64,000 nucleotides of DNA from Gordoniibacillus chartarius (GCF_042432825.1 NZ_JBHLWN010000060.1:83417-147416), one strand, 5' to 3'. Shown: positions 9,401 through 17,739, numbered from the stretch's first letter. The notes: generated by a model from the sequence alone, not told the origin. Program-made: numbers and translations.

Positions 9401-11402
9401 AAAGGTACACCGACAATTGCCGTTGGTACGAGAGCGTTCTTAACGACTTGGATTTGCGGCTGAACGACGGTAGTGCTGACGGTACCTGAGGCGGATGAAC
9501 CGTTAAAGCTGCCCAGCCTATAGCTGACAAACGCCTGGTTTCCTAGCGTTCCTCCTTGCGCTGCCGGAAGGACGCGGATACGGAAGGTAATGTCGGCGGA
9601 ATCGCCGGCGGCAAGCGTTCCGAGCGAGATTCCTGCGGCGGGATTGGCGTCGGAACGTGCGGTGCCGCGAACCGTGACGCTCCCGGTTTCGAAGGCCGCG
9701 CCTGCAGGCAGCGGATCGGACACCAAGATGTCGTTCACCGCCGTTGAACCTGTATTGCTCACATTCAGCGTATAGGTCAACGTATCGCCGACAGCAGCGG
9801 CGGCGGCGTTCACCCTCTTGGCTATGGCAACTGAAGGCACCGTAGCGGGAAGCATCACCGTATTCGACGCCGAGCTTCCGGAGAATGAACGCCCGTCCGG
9901 CAGCTGATAGGTGAAAGAAACGGATGCCGCGTTCGCTATCCGTGGCGGATTCGGCAGCGTTTGGAGCTGCACCTGAAACGTTACGGTCGCGGATGCTCCC
10001 GGCGATAGCTCTCCTGCGCCAATCCCGCTTACAGGCGAAGCGGCGGGTACGCCCGTGCCGTTAACGGTAACGCTGCCCGGGACGAACACAGTGCCCGCGG
10101 GAATCGTATCGGTCACCGTGGCGGAAGCGGCGATATTGCCGCTGTTGTTCGCAACGATCGTATACGTGACGGTCTCGCCGACGGCAACAGCGCTGCGGTC
10201 GGCGCTCTTTCGTACCGCAATGACAGGCTGGTACACCGGTGTAAGGAGCGTGCTGGACGCGGAAATGCCGCTAAATGTGCCGGAGCTGTAGGCTGCGGTA
10301 GCCGTATTGGCCAATTGGGCGGGATCCGGCGGCGAGACGACCGCAGCTTGAAAGCTGACGGTTGCCGAAGCGCCTGCTGCGAGCGTTCCGACGGCAATGC
10401 CCGTCTGCGGATTGGCGGCCGGCTGATTAATGCCGCCCAGCGTAACGCTGCCCGCTGCGAACCGAAGAGCTGCAGGGAGCGGATCGGCCAGATTGACGTT
10501 CGTTATCGGCGAAGTACCGTTATTGGCTATAACGAGTGTATAGGTAATCGTTTCCCCTACCGTTACGGCTGTTCGATCCGCCGATTTGCTTACCGTTACG
10601 TTAGGCAGTGCGACCGGAAGGACGACCGTATTGGAGACCGCTGTACCGGTAAACGTACGGCCGTCCGGCGGCCTGAACGTGTAGCCCGCGCTGCCTTGGT
10701 TCGTTAACTGGGGCGGATTCGGCAGCGACTCTACCCGAACCTGGAACGCAGCTGTGGCCGTTCCTCCGCTGCCGTTGACCGTACCGATCGGCACGCCTGC
10801 GGCCGGATTCGCGCCGACGACGACGATGCCGTTCAGCCGAAAGCTGTTCGGGATGTAGCTGGCGCCGGCAGGGATATTGTCGGTCAAGGTCACGGAAGCG
10901 CCGGCATTTCCGGTATTCGTCAGCTGCAGCGTATAAGTTACAATGTCACCGACGGTGGCGTTCGCCGTGTCCGCCGACTTGACCAGCGTAAGGATCGGGG
11001 CGTAAATCGGCAGCGTGACCGTGTTGGAGGGGATCACTCCGGTTATGGTCGGTCCGCCGGCAACGCTCTGGAACGAAAAGGCGGCGTTGGCAGTATTGGA
11101 TGCCGACTGCGGATTCGGCACGGAAATGACCGTGGCCCGGTACGTTACTGTGGCAGCTGCGCCGGGGGCCAGCGTCCCGATTGACACGCCGGTTTTTATA
11201 TCGGCGGCAGGGCGAGACGCCCCTCCGACCGTCACGGAGCCTGCCGTAAAGGCAAGACCGGCCGGCAGCTCATCGGAGACGACGACGCTTCCGGCATTGG
11301 CGGTGCCCGTGTTACTGACGGTAACGGAGTATGTAATCGTGTCTCCGACGACAGCCCCGGTCACATTCGCAGCCTTGATGACAGACACCTTGGGTGCATT
11401 GA
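6496..11402 (-). repeat. Tandem array of two alternating DUF11-like repeat types
   Basis: Each unit is about 390 bases. Units alternate between type A, whose end reads (F/Y)TFxxPDGRxxxGSxASN, and type B, whose end reads FTSGTFSGxSxSNxVxTPVxxP. From the third repeat on, the order is B-A-B-A without exception that I could find, and it continues past the 6496 junction into the downstream frame. The higher-order unit is therefore an A+B pair of about 780 bases. Confidence 0.8.
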
Positions 11403-12486
11403 TATCGATTTGGATGGCGTTCGCATTTAGGACATAGGCGTCGCCTGACGTCGTCAGCTGCAGCACGGCGCTGTTTTGATTGTTCACGAGCCGCGCCGAG
11501 ACGTCGACGTTCGTAATATCCCAGCCCTGCCGTCCGCCGGAGATGTTCGTCCCCGGGGCGCCGTTCGTTTGGTTGCGATTGCCGAATGTCCCTGTTGTGT
11601 TTAATTGTCCGGTATCGTTGTTGATCTGGGAAGCGAAGAAATTGGCTGCGAAGTTGTTGGGGCCGGAGAGTGCGGCCAATGAGGATGCGGTAGGGCCGAA
11701 AAGCGCTTGATCGCCGGTACGGTTCGCATCGCCTTCTTGAGCGCTGAATAAGGCCCGCCCTCCGATCGTTCCCGATGTCGGCGTAGCGAAGCCGGTTATG
11801 GTCGTATTGACTGGCGGTGAGGCGGATTGGACGAGTACGGCGCCGGCCCGCAGCGACATGTTGCGAAATGGCAGGGACGGATTCTCGTAAATGACGGCAA
11901 GCGTCCATCCGGCATGATTCGCCGTGGAATCGTTGTTGATGACAATAGTACCGACCACACCTCCGGCGGCATACGTGCCCGGACCGGCCTGCCTGACCAG
12001 GGGCGTCACATTGGCGGTGCGAACGTAGGCGAAGGCGCCGCTGCCGAGATCGACTTCGTTAGATGTCACCGTATCGGGCGTTATGGAGAACGTGCCGAGC
12101 GGGGTCGTGAAGGAAATCGGATTGTTTATTGCACCGCTCAGATTGACATTGCCGTTACGGTAAGAGCCGCCCCAAATCAGCTCCGCATACAGGACGGCGC
12201 TGCCGGCAGGCATGGATAGGAGGGCGGCGGACTGGTTGTTCGCATAATTGTTCGTCGTGCCGGCCGGGTAAGAACCGAAGCGCAGCGCCGCATTCGTTGT
12301 GATGAAAGCGCCGATGCTGTCCTGGGTGCCGGGTTCTCCTTCCGTTCCGGAGCGGCTTAATCCGAGTGTATTGCCCGTAAACGTGATCGCTCCGGTGGCA
12401 TTCAGAGAAGAGCGGAGGATCAGTGCGATTGGAAACACCCCCTTGACCAATTGTCCGGAAATTTGCTGCGCCAGGGATGCGGGCAA
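6496..12486 (-). CDS. Giant DUF11-like tandem-repeat surface/structural protein
   Basis: A 1996-codon frame. The first ~360 residues form a distinct domain (GAITFTGNTLGLSRSG..., GWTLAVIYENP, GWDITNVDVS) of the kind that caps DUF11 proteins in spore-forming Bacillota. Then come about 13 repeats of roughly 130 residues, each with the pattern VGDTITYTxxVxNxG...PAGxxFxxGSVxVxG...GTxxPG...VTF (conserved-repeat/DUF11, Ig-like fold). There is no signal peptide, sortase motif or SLH domain, so its location is unclear; related proteins are often spore- or surface-associated. The start is uncertain: TTG at 12486 lacks a good site, while AAGGGGGTG at 12436-12444 stands 6 bases before an in-frame ATC at 12429. 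The frame ends by a TGA overlapping the next ATG. Confidence 0.8.
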   Translation of the reverse strand: MPASLAQQISGQLVKGVFPIALILRSSLNATGAITFTGNTLGLSRSGTEGEPGTQDSIGAFITTNAALRFGSYPAGTTNNYANNQSAALLSMPAGSAVLYAELIWGGSYRNGNVNLSGAINNPISFTTPLGTFSITPDTVTSNEVDLGSGAFAYVRTANVTPLVRQAGPGTYAAGGVVGTIVINNDSTANHAGWTLAVIYENPSLPFRNMSLRAGAVLVQSASPPVNTTITGFATPTSGTIGGRALFSAQEGDANRTGDQALFGPTASSLAALSGPNNFAANFFASQINNDTGQLNTTGTFGNRNQTNGAPGTNISGGRQGWDITNVDVSARLVNNQNSAVLQLTTSGDAYVLNANAIQIDINAPKVSVIKAANVTGAVVGDTITYSVTVSNTGTANAGSVVVSDELPAGLAFTAGSVTVGGASRPAADIKTGVSIGTLAPGAAATVTYRATVISVPNPQSASNTANAAFSFQSVAGGPTITGVIPSNTVTLPIYAPILTLVKSADTANATVGDIVTYTLQLTNTGNAGASVTLTDNIPAGASYIPNSFRLNGIVVVGANPAAGVPIGTVNGSGGTATAAFQVRVESLPNPPQLTNQGSAGYTFRPPDGRTFTGTAVSNTVVLPVALPNVTVSKSADRTAVTVGETITYTLVIANNGTSPITNVNLADPLPAALRFAAGSVTLGGINQPAANPQTGIAVGTLAAGASATVSFQAAVVSPPDPAQLANTATAAYSSGTFSGISASSTLLTPVYQPVIAVRKSADRSAVAVGETVTYTIVANNSGNIAASATVTDTIPAGTVFVPGSVTVNGTGVPAASPVSGIGAGELSPGASATVTFQVQLQTLPNPPRIANAASVSFTYQLPDGRSFSGSSASNTVMLPATVPSVAIAKRVNAAAAAVGDTLTYTLNVSNTGSTAVNDILVSDPLPAGAAFETGSVTVRGTARSDANPAAGISLGTLAAGDSADITFRIRVLPAAQGGTLGNQAFVSYRLGSFNGSSASGTVSTTVVQPQIQVVKNALVPTAIVGVPFAYVIRVTNTGNAEAAIVLTDPLPPEAEFVTNSVIVGGTPMPGVTPTTGIRVDALPPGASVEVSFQVTVTTQPASQQTSNRAVAAYTFTLPDGRTVTQRAESVTTALPVSAPQVTVGKRSSAAIASAGETLRYTVEVTNSGNAPANQVIAYDPIPAGTELVPGSVAVNGVSRPSADPSSGIAVGVLNINSTAVLTYEVRITMPVNSPVVNQSTVSFTSGTFSGSSASNKVATPIFQPEITLGKNSIPSIATVGDTVSYTINITNTGNIAALVTLSDNIPAGTTFVANSVIVNGSQRPGASPVDGIVVGAVAPNASAAVTFSVVIDELPPNQQLVNSAVSTFTFTPPDGRQRQGSAASNIVVVPVSSPNVTVVKSASSPNVFVGDTLTYSIAITNNGLSPVNSIITSDIVPPGSIFVTGSVVIRETPAPRADPAAGIIVGTIASLETAVVTFDIRVVSLPNPAELNNQASVSFTSGTFSGLSLSNVVTTPVFTPIVNLAKSSSADRVTVGDTVTFSFNVTNSGNYAAAVTLTDPLEEGTAFVPNSVIVGGTPVPGATPAGGIPVGSVPGGTTVPVSFSVVVHSLPPGQQLTNQGTAAFEYITLDNRTLTGTAASNTVTVQVSTPEVSVVKSTAATDAVIGDPITYSTVITNNGTAPVNNVVFTDVIPAGTAFVRGSVTINGAPQASADPARGVSVGSIDPGATAVVAFTVSVTSLPNPAQLSNAAAVSFTSGTFSATAFSNAVITPVYQPIIAVTKSASETDATVGDTIVFSFNVSNNGNLGALVTLTDLLSEGLEFEPNSVVVGGVAQPGASPAGGIAVGAVMPGSTIAVSFHATVTALPPSQRFTNQAAAAFTFTPPDGRQLQGSAASNPVTIRVFSPDVLVVKSADVPDAAVGETITYTVTITNNGITTINNVVMTDPVPEGTRFNAGSVTVNGNSRPEAVPSAGIVLGSIAPNASVVVTFGVTVL
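12427..12444 (-). promoter_or_regulatory. Probable true translation start of the repeat protein (SD plus ATC codon)
   Basis: On the minus strand AAGGGGGTG (one mismatch to AAGGAGGTG) is followed after 6 bases by ATC GCA CTG ATC CTC, in frame with the protein. Reading ATC as the start would give (M)ALILRSSLNATGAITF. No other canonical start codon has a comparable site. Either AUC is used, or an ATG was changed to ATC by mutation or sequencing error. Confidence 0.5.
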
Positions 12487-12537
12487 CTCGACAATCTCAA
12501 CTATATGAAAGCTTGCTCTGAAAATGCCTTGAAAACG

Positions 12538-13158
12538 TCAGCGTTTGTCCTTTCTTGCGAGACAGAATGGCTCGGGATAAGAAAGCCGGCTCATGTGCAG
12601 CAATTCATCGTTAGAGATAGGGCTTTTCGCGGCGAGAAAATAGTACAAAATATCGCTTGCTACGTTAAATTGAAGGTCCTTAAGCATCTCGCGCTCCTCA
12701 TTGTCGAACCATTCCGACGAGAAAGGCTCGTCATAGAACAGCTCCATACGCAGCAAACGCAAATCGCAAGGCGGTTCAGGCGCATCATCGTAGCGGATAG
12801 GAGGACATGCGGGGCTATCCGGCGGCTGGTAAAATGTCGGGGTTGTGTAGCGCGGCGTATATTCATCGAAGCGCTGCCGGAAGTACGGATTCGTCAGATG
12901 GCGGAAATGACGGGCGAACGGAGCGTAGATACACACAACCGCACGGTCGGCGCACAAGCGGTACAGCTCGCTTAGTACGAACGGCAAATTCGCAACGTAC
13001 GGCAGCGATCGGCAGGCCATTATGAACGAGGCCGAGGAATCGGGCAAGGGGATCCCCTGGTCGATATCGCAGACGAGATCGACGCCGGGATGCGGCAGCT
13101 TGTCGATGCCGAAGAAGCCGGCGTGCTTGTTGGCACCGCAGCCGATGTCCAGCTTCAT
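12538..13158 (-). CDS. Small class I SAM-dependent methyltransferase-like protein
   Basis: A 206-residue protein starting MKLDIGCGANKHAGFFGID, a typical motif I (glycine-rich SAM loop) with the acidic end of beta-2 (GIDKL). It goes on with VDLVCDIDQGIPLPDSSASFI, where the acidic residues and the following strand fit motifs II/III. The C-terminal half is rich in Pro and Tyr and is not recognisable. AAAGGAG lies 9 bases before the ATG. Its start region sits so close to motif I that the fold has almost no N-terminal extension, as in many small Firmicutes methyltransferases. The target is unknown. It precedes the DUF11 gene on the same strand, with a gap of about 50-110 bases, so they may be co-transcribed. 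Confidence 0.7.
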   Translation of the reverse strand: MKLDIGCGANKHAGFFGIDKLPHPGVDLVCDIDQGIPLPDSSASFIMACRSLPYVANLPFVLSELYRLCADRAVVCIYAPFARHFRHLTNPYFRQRFDEYTPRYTTPTFYQPPDSPACPPIRYDDAPEPPCDLRLLRMELFYDEPFSSEWFDNEEREMLKDLQFNVASDILYYFLAAKSPISNDELLHMSRLSYPEPFCLARKDKR

Positions 13159-13337
13159 GGACCATTACTCCTTTCGTAGCCATTCTGCAAAATAGTTTGT
13201 ACAGCTTATGCAGAATCGGAACGGCGGGTAAGGGACAATGCCCATGATGGTCCGGGCTAACGTCATGAGAAAGAGCCGTTCACACGGCTTGGGAGAAAGC
13301 GGACGGCGGAGTGCAGGCAAAGCGGCGGAACGCAGCT

Positions 13338-13724
13338 TCAGCAAGAAGCTTCGGGCAGCTTCAAAATTTGAGCGACGAGCAGAATGGGGCTGTTGCTGTC
13401 AGGATCGCGTACGACACTGGTATGGATGCGGACGGTTACCCGATGGCCTGCCTTGTGAAAATACCGCTTTGTCAGCTCCACGGAGTTGTCGCCGCGATTG
13501 AGGAGACAGTCGATAACGCGCACTGATTCCGGCAAATCCTCTTCGAGAGTAATATCCTGGAAGCAGAGCGTCGTTAGCTCCTGCTCGGCATAGCCCGTAA
13601 TGTCGCATAAAGCTGAATTGACCTTCAGGAAGCTTCCGTCCAAGGCGACAAGAGCCATTCCGATCGGTGAGTACTGGAATATATGATCCAGAATGCCGCG
13701 CGTTGATAAGCGACTAAGTGGCAT
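13338..13724 (-). CDS. Stand-alone PAS domain protein
   Basis: A 128-residue protein that is almost entirely one PAS fold: FQYSPIGMALVALDGSFLKVNSALCDITGYAEQEL (core), then LCFQDITLEEDLP and the beta-sheet RYFHKAGHRVTVRIHTSVVRD. The ATG at 13724 is chosen because GGAAGGAG stands 8 bases before it; the TTG at 13742 overlaps that site. There is no output domain, so it may act as a sensor subunit or be the surviving front end of a larger protein. It stops at 13338 without a visible remnant of a kinase or GGDEF domain downstream. Ligand unknown. The gap of 180 bases to the methyltransferase gene suggests a separate transcript. Confidence 0.75.
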   Translation of the reverse strand: MPLSRLSTRGILDHIFQYSPIGMALVALDGSFLKVNSALCDITGYAEQELTTLCFQDITLEEDLPESVRVIDCLLNRGDNSVELTKRYFHKAGHRVTVRIHTSVVRDPDSNSPILLVAQILKLPEASC

Positions 13725-13892
13725 TGGCACAACTCCTTCCAAGTAAAGTCTATTATATCATGAGAATCGCTGATTTGTGACTAGATAAATCATAGAGAGA
13801 CATTCTCCTCGTTCGGAAACCGGAGCTCTATCTATGATTATATACTTTAGACCGGACACCTCCAAATTGTGGGGTACTGCAAAAAAAAATAA

Positions 13893-13921
13893 TTGACGAT
13901 ACTATATATTGAGTGTAAATT
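13893..13921 (+). promoter_or_regulatory. Sigma-A type promoter of the nrd leader
   Basis: TTGACG (13893-13898) and TAAATT (13916-13921) are separated by 17 bases. The start of transcription would be near 13928, about 25 bases before the riboswitch. Confidence 0.65.
13899..13914 (+). promoter_or_regulatory. NrdR box 1 (candidate)
   Basis: ATACTATATATTGAGT matches my recollection of the NrdR consensus ACACWATATATTGTGT at 14 of 16 positions (counting W as T). It fills the spacer between the -35 and -10 elements, a position where a bound repressor would block RNA polymerase. Confidence 0.65.
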
Positions 13922-13930
13922 GGTACAAGA

Positions 13931-13946
13931 CAACTATATATTGTTA
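13931..13946 (+). promoter_or_regulatory. NrdR box 2 (candidate)
   Basis: CAACTATATATTGTTA matches the same consensus at about 12 of 16 positions. It starts 32 bases after box 1, three helical turns, the tandem spacing known for NrdR operators. Confidence 0.55.
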
Positions 13947-13950
13947 ATGC

Positions 13951-14128
13951 GGAACAAGGTGTCTGTCGCTTCGCCGAAGGTGCGAAGCGCAGGCTTAATA
14001 GGGAAGTTCGGTGCAATTCCGACGCGGTCCCGCCACTGTAAGGGGAGCAAGCTGCAGGATCCACTGGCTCAATAAGCCGGGAAGGAGCAGAGCTGCAATG
14101 AACCTGAGCCAGGAGACCTGCCTGTGTC
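13951..14128 (+). ncRNA. Cobalamin (B12) riboswitch
   Basis: The conserved pieces occur in order: AAGGTGTCTG-like P3 start, AATAGGGAAGTTCGGTGCAA, GCGGTCCCGCCACTGTAA with the core GCCACTG, GGGGAGC, and the B12 box GAGCCAGGAGACCTGCCT near 14106-14122. It lies on the same strand as nrdA, about 175 bases before its start codon. Known systems of this type (for example Streptomyces nrdABS) shut off the B12-independent reductase when adenosylcobalamin is plentiful. Confidence 0.95.
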
Positions 14129-14247
14129 CGTTCGCTGCCAGTACCTACGGGAGATAGGGAAACTGCGGAAAGCCGGGCGGCCGGTTCTGGGCCGACAAGT
14201 TTGCATCACTATGCTGCTGCGGGCATTTCGACGTTCTTTTCTCTGCG

Positions 14248-14275
14248 AAGGGGAACGGCGGAATGCCCTTTTCTC
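14248..14275 (+). terminator. Candidate expression-platform terminator of the riboswitch
   Basis: AAGGG at 14248 can pair with CCCTT at 14266 and is followed by TTCTC. It lies between the B12 box and the nrdA ribosome binding site. The stem is short, so control at the level of translation is also possible. Confidence 0.4.
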
Positions 14276-14302
14276 ATTATCCATTCAGGAGGCTTGACCA
14301 AC

Positions 14303-16603
14303 ATGACTCAAACGATCATGGAAGTACTGCAAATCACGAAGCGCGACGGCACGAACGAAGCTTGGAACCCGCAAAAAATACGGACTGTCGTCGGGCGCGC
14401 GGTCGCCGGCACAGGCTTGTCCGAAGATGCGCTGTTGGATACGCTGCACGCGCAGCTGAAACCGGGCATCACGACCCGCCACATTCAGCGCCAGCTCGTG
14501 CAGACCGCCGCCGAGCTGACGTCGGTGCAGGAGCCGGGGTGGGACAAGGTTGCAGCAAGGCTGTACATATACGACTTGTACAAGGAAGCGGCGCAGCAGC
14601 GGGGCTATCCGGCCGGCGTCTACGGCTACGGCAGCTTCGCGGAGCTGCTGGACAAGCTGACGGAGCTGGGCCTGTACGGCGCTTATATGCTGAAGGGGTA
14701 CTCCCGTGAAGACATCGAGGAGCTCGGAGCCTATATTCGGCCGGAGCGGGACGAGCTGTTCACCTACGTCGGCGTCAAGACGCTTGCCGAGCGCTACTGC
14801 GTTCGCGGCTACAGCAAGGAAGTGTACGAGCTGCCGCAGGAGGCGTTCATGGGCGTAGCCATGGCGATTGCTCTCGCCGAGCCGCAGCCGCAGCGGGTGT
14901 ACTGGGCGAAGCGCTTTTACGATGTTATGTCGCAGCTGCAGATGACGGAAGCGACGCCGACGATGTCCAATGCGCGCAAGCCGTTCCACCAGCTGTCCTC
15001 GTGCTTTATCGCTACGGTGGACGATTCGCTCGAGTCGATCTTCCATGTGGTCGACCAATTCAGCCAGGTGAGCAAATTCGGCGGCGGCATGGGCATTTAT
15101 ATGGGCAAAGTGCGCGCAGCCGGCTCCGATATCCGCGGCTTCAAGCATACGAGCGGCGGCATCATCCCATGGATCCGGATTATCAACGATACGGCGGTCG
15201 CCTGCAACCAGCTCGGCATGCGCAGCGGCGCTGTCAGCGTCACGCTCGATATTTGGCACCGCGACGTCTGGGATTTCCTGGCGCTGAAGACGAACAACGG
15301 GGACGAGCGCCGCAAGGCGCATGACATTTTCCCGGCGCTGTCGATCCCCGACGTATTTATGCGCCAGCTCAAGAAGGAGACGCGGGTGCGGGACGGCAAA
15401 TTTTACTTGATGTGCCCGCACGAGATCGAGACGGTAATGGGCTGGCGGCTGGAGGACTGCTACGACGAGCGCGAGGGCGGCGGTACGTTCACGGAGCGCT
15501 ACTGGCAGTGTGTCGACCATCCGGATATTGCGAAGCAGGAAGTGGCGGCGGTCGATCTGCTTAAGGCGATCATCCGCTCGGATACGGAGACGGGGACGCC
15601 GTTCCAATTTTTCCGCGATACGGTCAACCGGCTCAATCCGAACAAGCACGCGGGGATGATCTACTCGAGCAACCTGTGCATGGAAATTGCGCAAAATATG
15701 TCCGCCGACAGTCCGCTGGAGCGCCGGGTGCTCGAGGTGGACGGCGTGGAGCAGGTGGCGGAGCTGCGGCGCGCCGGCGATTTTGTCGTCTGCAATCTCG
15801 GCTCGCTGAACCTCGGACGGGTGCATTCGGAGGAGCTGCTGGCCGAGGTCGTGCCTGTCGTCGTGCGGATGCTCGACGATGTAATTACCGTCAACCAGCT
15901 GCCGGTCAAGCAGGCGGAGCTGACGAACGCGCGTTACCGGGCGATCGGGCTCGGGACGTTCGGTTATCATCATATGCTGGCACTGCAGGGCATCCCTTGG
16001 GAGTCGGACGAGCACATTGCGTTCGTCGACCGGTTGTACGAGCGGATTGCCTACTATGCCGTTAAGGCCAGCTGCGAGCTCGCCCGGGAGAAGGGAAGCT
16101 ACCCGCTCTTTGAGGGCTCGGATTGGGAGACGGGCGCGTATTTTGCCCAGCGGGGCTATGACAGCGAGGAATGGCGGCAGCTGGCGGCGGAGGTGCGGGA
16201 GCACGGGATGCGCAACGGCTATTTGCTCGCGGTCGCGCCGAACGGCTCAAGCGCCCAATATGGCGGCTCGACACAAAGTATCGACCCGATCTATGCGCGG
16301 TTCTATCTCGACGAGAAGAAGAACGCCGTCGTGCCGATCATTGCGCCGGATCTGAACGCCCGCACAATGTGGCTGTACAAAGAAGCGCACACGATCGAGC
16401 AGACCTGGAGCATTCGGGCGTGCGCCGCCCGCCAGCGCCATATCGATCAGTCGCAGAGCTTCAACCTGTACATTACGCCGGAGACGAAGGCTGCCGAGAT
16501 CGCCCAGATGTACGTCGGCGCTTGGGAGAGCGGCGTGAAGACGCTGTATTATACGCGCAGCCGAAGCGTCGAGGTGGAAAACTGCGAAGCGTGCGCGGTG
16601 TAA
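14303..16603 (+). CDS. nrdA: Class I ribonucleoside-diphosphate reductase, alpha subunit
   Basis: A 766-residue catalytic subunit that reduces ribonucleoside diphosphates to deoxy forms. An ATP-cone (about 8-95, ITKRDGTNEAWNPQKI) gives allosteric activity control. The barrel holds Cys234 (SSCFIATVDDS), the radical site N457-L-C459-M-E461, and the conserved PNGSSAQYGGSTQSIDP loop. The C-terminal tail ends in ENCEACAV, the CxxC pair that re-reduces the active site. ATG 14303 is chosen because AGGAGG at 14287-14292 is well spaced and the sequence before it is not protein-like. It forms an operon with nrdB 39 bases downstream and lies under a B12 riboswitch and NrdR-like boxes. No nrdI or nrdH is adjacent, which favours class Ia over Ib. 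Confidence 0.97.
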   Translation: MTQTIMEVLQITKRDGTNEAWNPQKIRTVVGRAVAGTGLSEDALLDTLHAQLKPGITTRHIQRQLVQTAAELTSVQEPGWDKVAARLYIYDLYKEAAQQRGYPAGVYGYGSFAELLDKLTELGLYGAYMLKGYSREDIEELGAYIRPERDELFTYVGVKTLAERYCVRGYSKEVYELPQEAFMGVAMAIALAEPQPQRVYWAKRFYDVMSQLQMTEATPTMSNARKPFHQLSSCFIATVDDSLESIFHVVDQFSQVSKFGGGMGIYMGKVRAAGSDIRGFKHTSGGIIPWIRIINDTAVACNQLGMRSGAVSVTLDIWHRDVWDFLALKTNNGDERRKAHDIFPALSIPDVFMRQLKKETRVRDGKFYLMCPHEIETVMGWRLEDCYDEREGGGTFTERYWQCVDHPDIAKQEVAAVDLLKAIIRSDTETGTPFQFFRDTVNRLNPNKHAGMIYSSNLCMEIAQNMSADSPLERRVLEVDGVEQVAELRRAGDFVVCNLGSLNLGRVHSEELLAEVVPVVVRMLDDVITVNQLPVKQAELTNARYRAIGLGTFGYHHMLALQGIPWESDEHIAFVDRLYERIAYYAVKASCELAREKGSYPLFEGSDWETGAYFAQRGYDSEEWRQLAAEVREHGMRNGYLLAVAPNGSSAQYGGSTQSIDPIYARFYLDEKKNAVVPIIAPDLNARTMWLYKEAHTIEQTWSIRACAARQRHIDQSQSFNLYITPETKAAEIAQMYVGAWESGVKTLYYTRSRSVEVENCEACAV

Positions 16604-16642
16604 GCGAGATTTTCCATTTGATAAGAAGGGATTGTACCGGAC

Positions 16643-17722
16643 ATGACAACAGGACATACAGGACAGGGCCGACTGGAGCCGAAGGCGCTGTTTAATCCGA
16701 AGGCCGGCATCGACCCGGCGCAGCGCAGGCTGATCGGCGGCGAGACGACGAATCTGATGATGCTGAGCAACAACAAATACAAGTGGAGCTTTCCGCTGTA
16801 CAAGACGATGATGCAAAATTTCTGGATTCCCGAGGAAATTTCGCTTGGCCAAGACAAGCTGCACTACGAGCGGCTCGACGAAGCGGAGCGGGATGCGTTC
16901 GACCGCATTATTTCGTTCCTCGTCTTTCTCGATTCGCTGCAGACGGTCAATTTGCCGAATATCAACGACTTCGTCACGCTGCCGGAAGTGAATCTGCTGC
17001 TGAACATTCAAACGTACCAGGAGGCGCTTCATTCGCAGAGCTACGGCTACATCCTGGAAAGCGTCGTCGGCGCGAACCGGGTGCAGGGCATTTACGAGAT
17101 CGCCGTCACCGATCCGTTCCTGCTGAAGCGCAACGGCTTTATCGCCGGCTGCTATCAGGAGTTCATCGATCACCAGTCGCCGGAAGGGTTCGTCAAGGTG
17201 ATGATGGCGAACTACATTCTGGAGGGCATTTATTTTTACGCGGGGTTCAGCTTCTTCTACAATTTGGCCCGCTTCGGCAGGCTGACCGGGGTCGGCACGG
17301 AGATTAAGTATATTAACCGCGATGAGCTGACGCATCTGAGCTTGTTCCAGAACATGTTCCGCGAGCTGCGCCTGGAGGAGCCGGGGCTGTTTACGCCGGA
17401 GCTGGAGGAAGAGCTGAGGGGCATGATGAAGACGGCTGTGGAGCACGAGATCGAATGGGGACAGTATGCGGTCGGGGACCGGATTCAGGGGCTGAACAGC
17501 CGGTTGATCGCCGAATATATCCAATATTTGTCAAACTTTCGGCTGCAGGCGCTCGGGCTCGAGCCGCTCTATCCGGAAGCCGACCGCGATCCGCTGCCGT
17601 TCATCCGCCAGTTCACGCAGTTCAACCAGACGAAGACCGATTTCTTCGAAGAGAAGGTGATCAACTACGCCAAGGGCGGCGGCGATCTGCAGCTGGACGA
17701 GCTGGATGAGCTGGATTTGTAG
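16643..17722 (+). CDS. nrdB: Class I ribonucleotide reductase, beta (radical) subunit
   Basis: A 359-residue ferritin-like subunit that carries the metal-radical cofactor. All six metal ligands are in place: Asp97 (FLDSLQ), Glu127 and His130 (QEALHSQSY), Glu194 (ILEGIYF), and Glu228 and His231 (RDELTHL). The radical tyrosine is Tyr134, four residues after His130 as in Escherichia coli NrdB (E-x-x-H-x-x-x-Y). The acidic C-terminus LDELDELDL is the usual tail that docks on NrdA. It follows nrdA in the same transcript and ends at a strong terminator. The ligand pattern alone does not tell whether the metal is di-iron or di-manganese. Confidence 0.97.
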   Translation: MTTGHTGQGRLEPKALFNPKAGIDPAQRRLIGGETTNLMMLSNNKYKWSFPLYKTMMQNFWIPEEISLGQDKLHYERLDEAERDAFDRIISFLVFLDSLQTVNLPNINDFVTLPEVNLLLNIQTYQEALHSQSYGYILESVVGANRVQGIYEIAVTDPFLLKRNGFIAGCYQEFIDHQSPEGFVKVMMANYILEGIYFYAGFSFFYNLARFGRLTGVGTEIKYINRDELTHLSLFQNMFRELRLEEPGLFTPELEEELRGMMKTAVEHEIEWGQYAVGDRIQGLNSRLIAEYIQYLSNFRLQALGLEPLYPEADRDPLPFIRQFTQFNQTKTDFFEEKVINYAKGGGDLQLDELDELDL

Positions 17723-17739
17723 GTGTTAATGCAATAAGG

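Noticed and set aside
6496..11402. CRISPR-like array
   Set aside because: The repeats are long, diverged, in frame and protein-coding, without spacers.
14285..16204. 639-codon minus-strand frame opposite nrdA
   Set aside because: nrdA is certain from its active-site motifs; the opposite frame has no ribosome site or motif.
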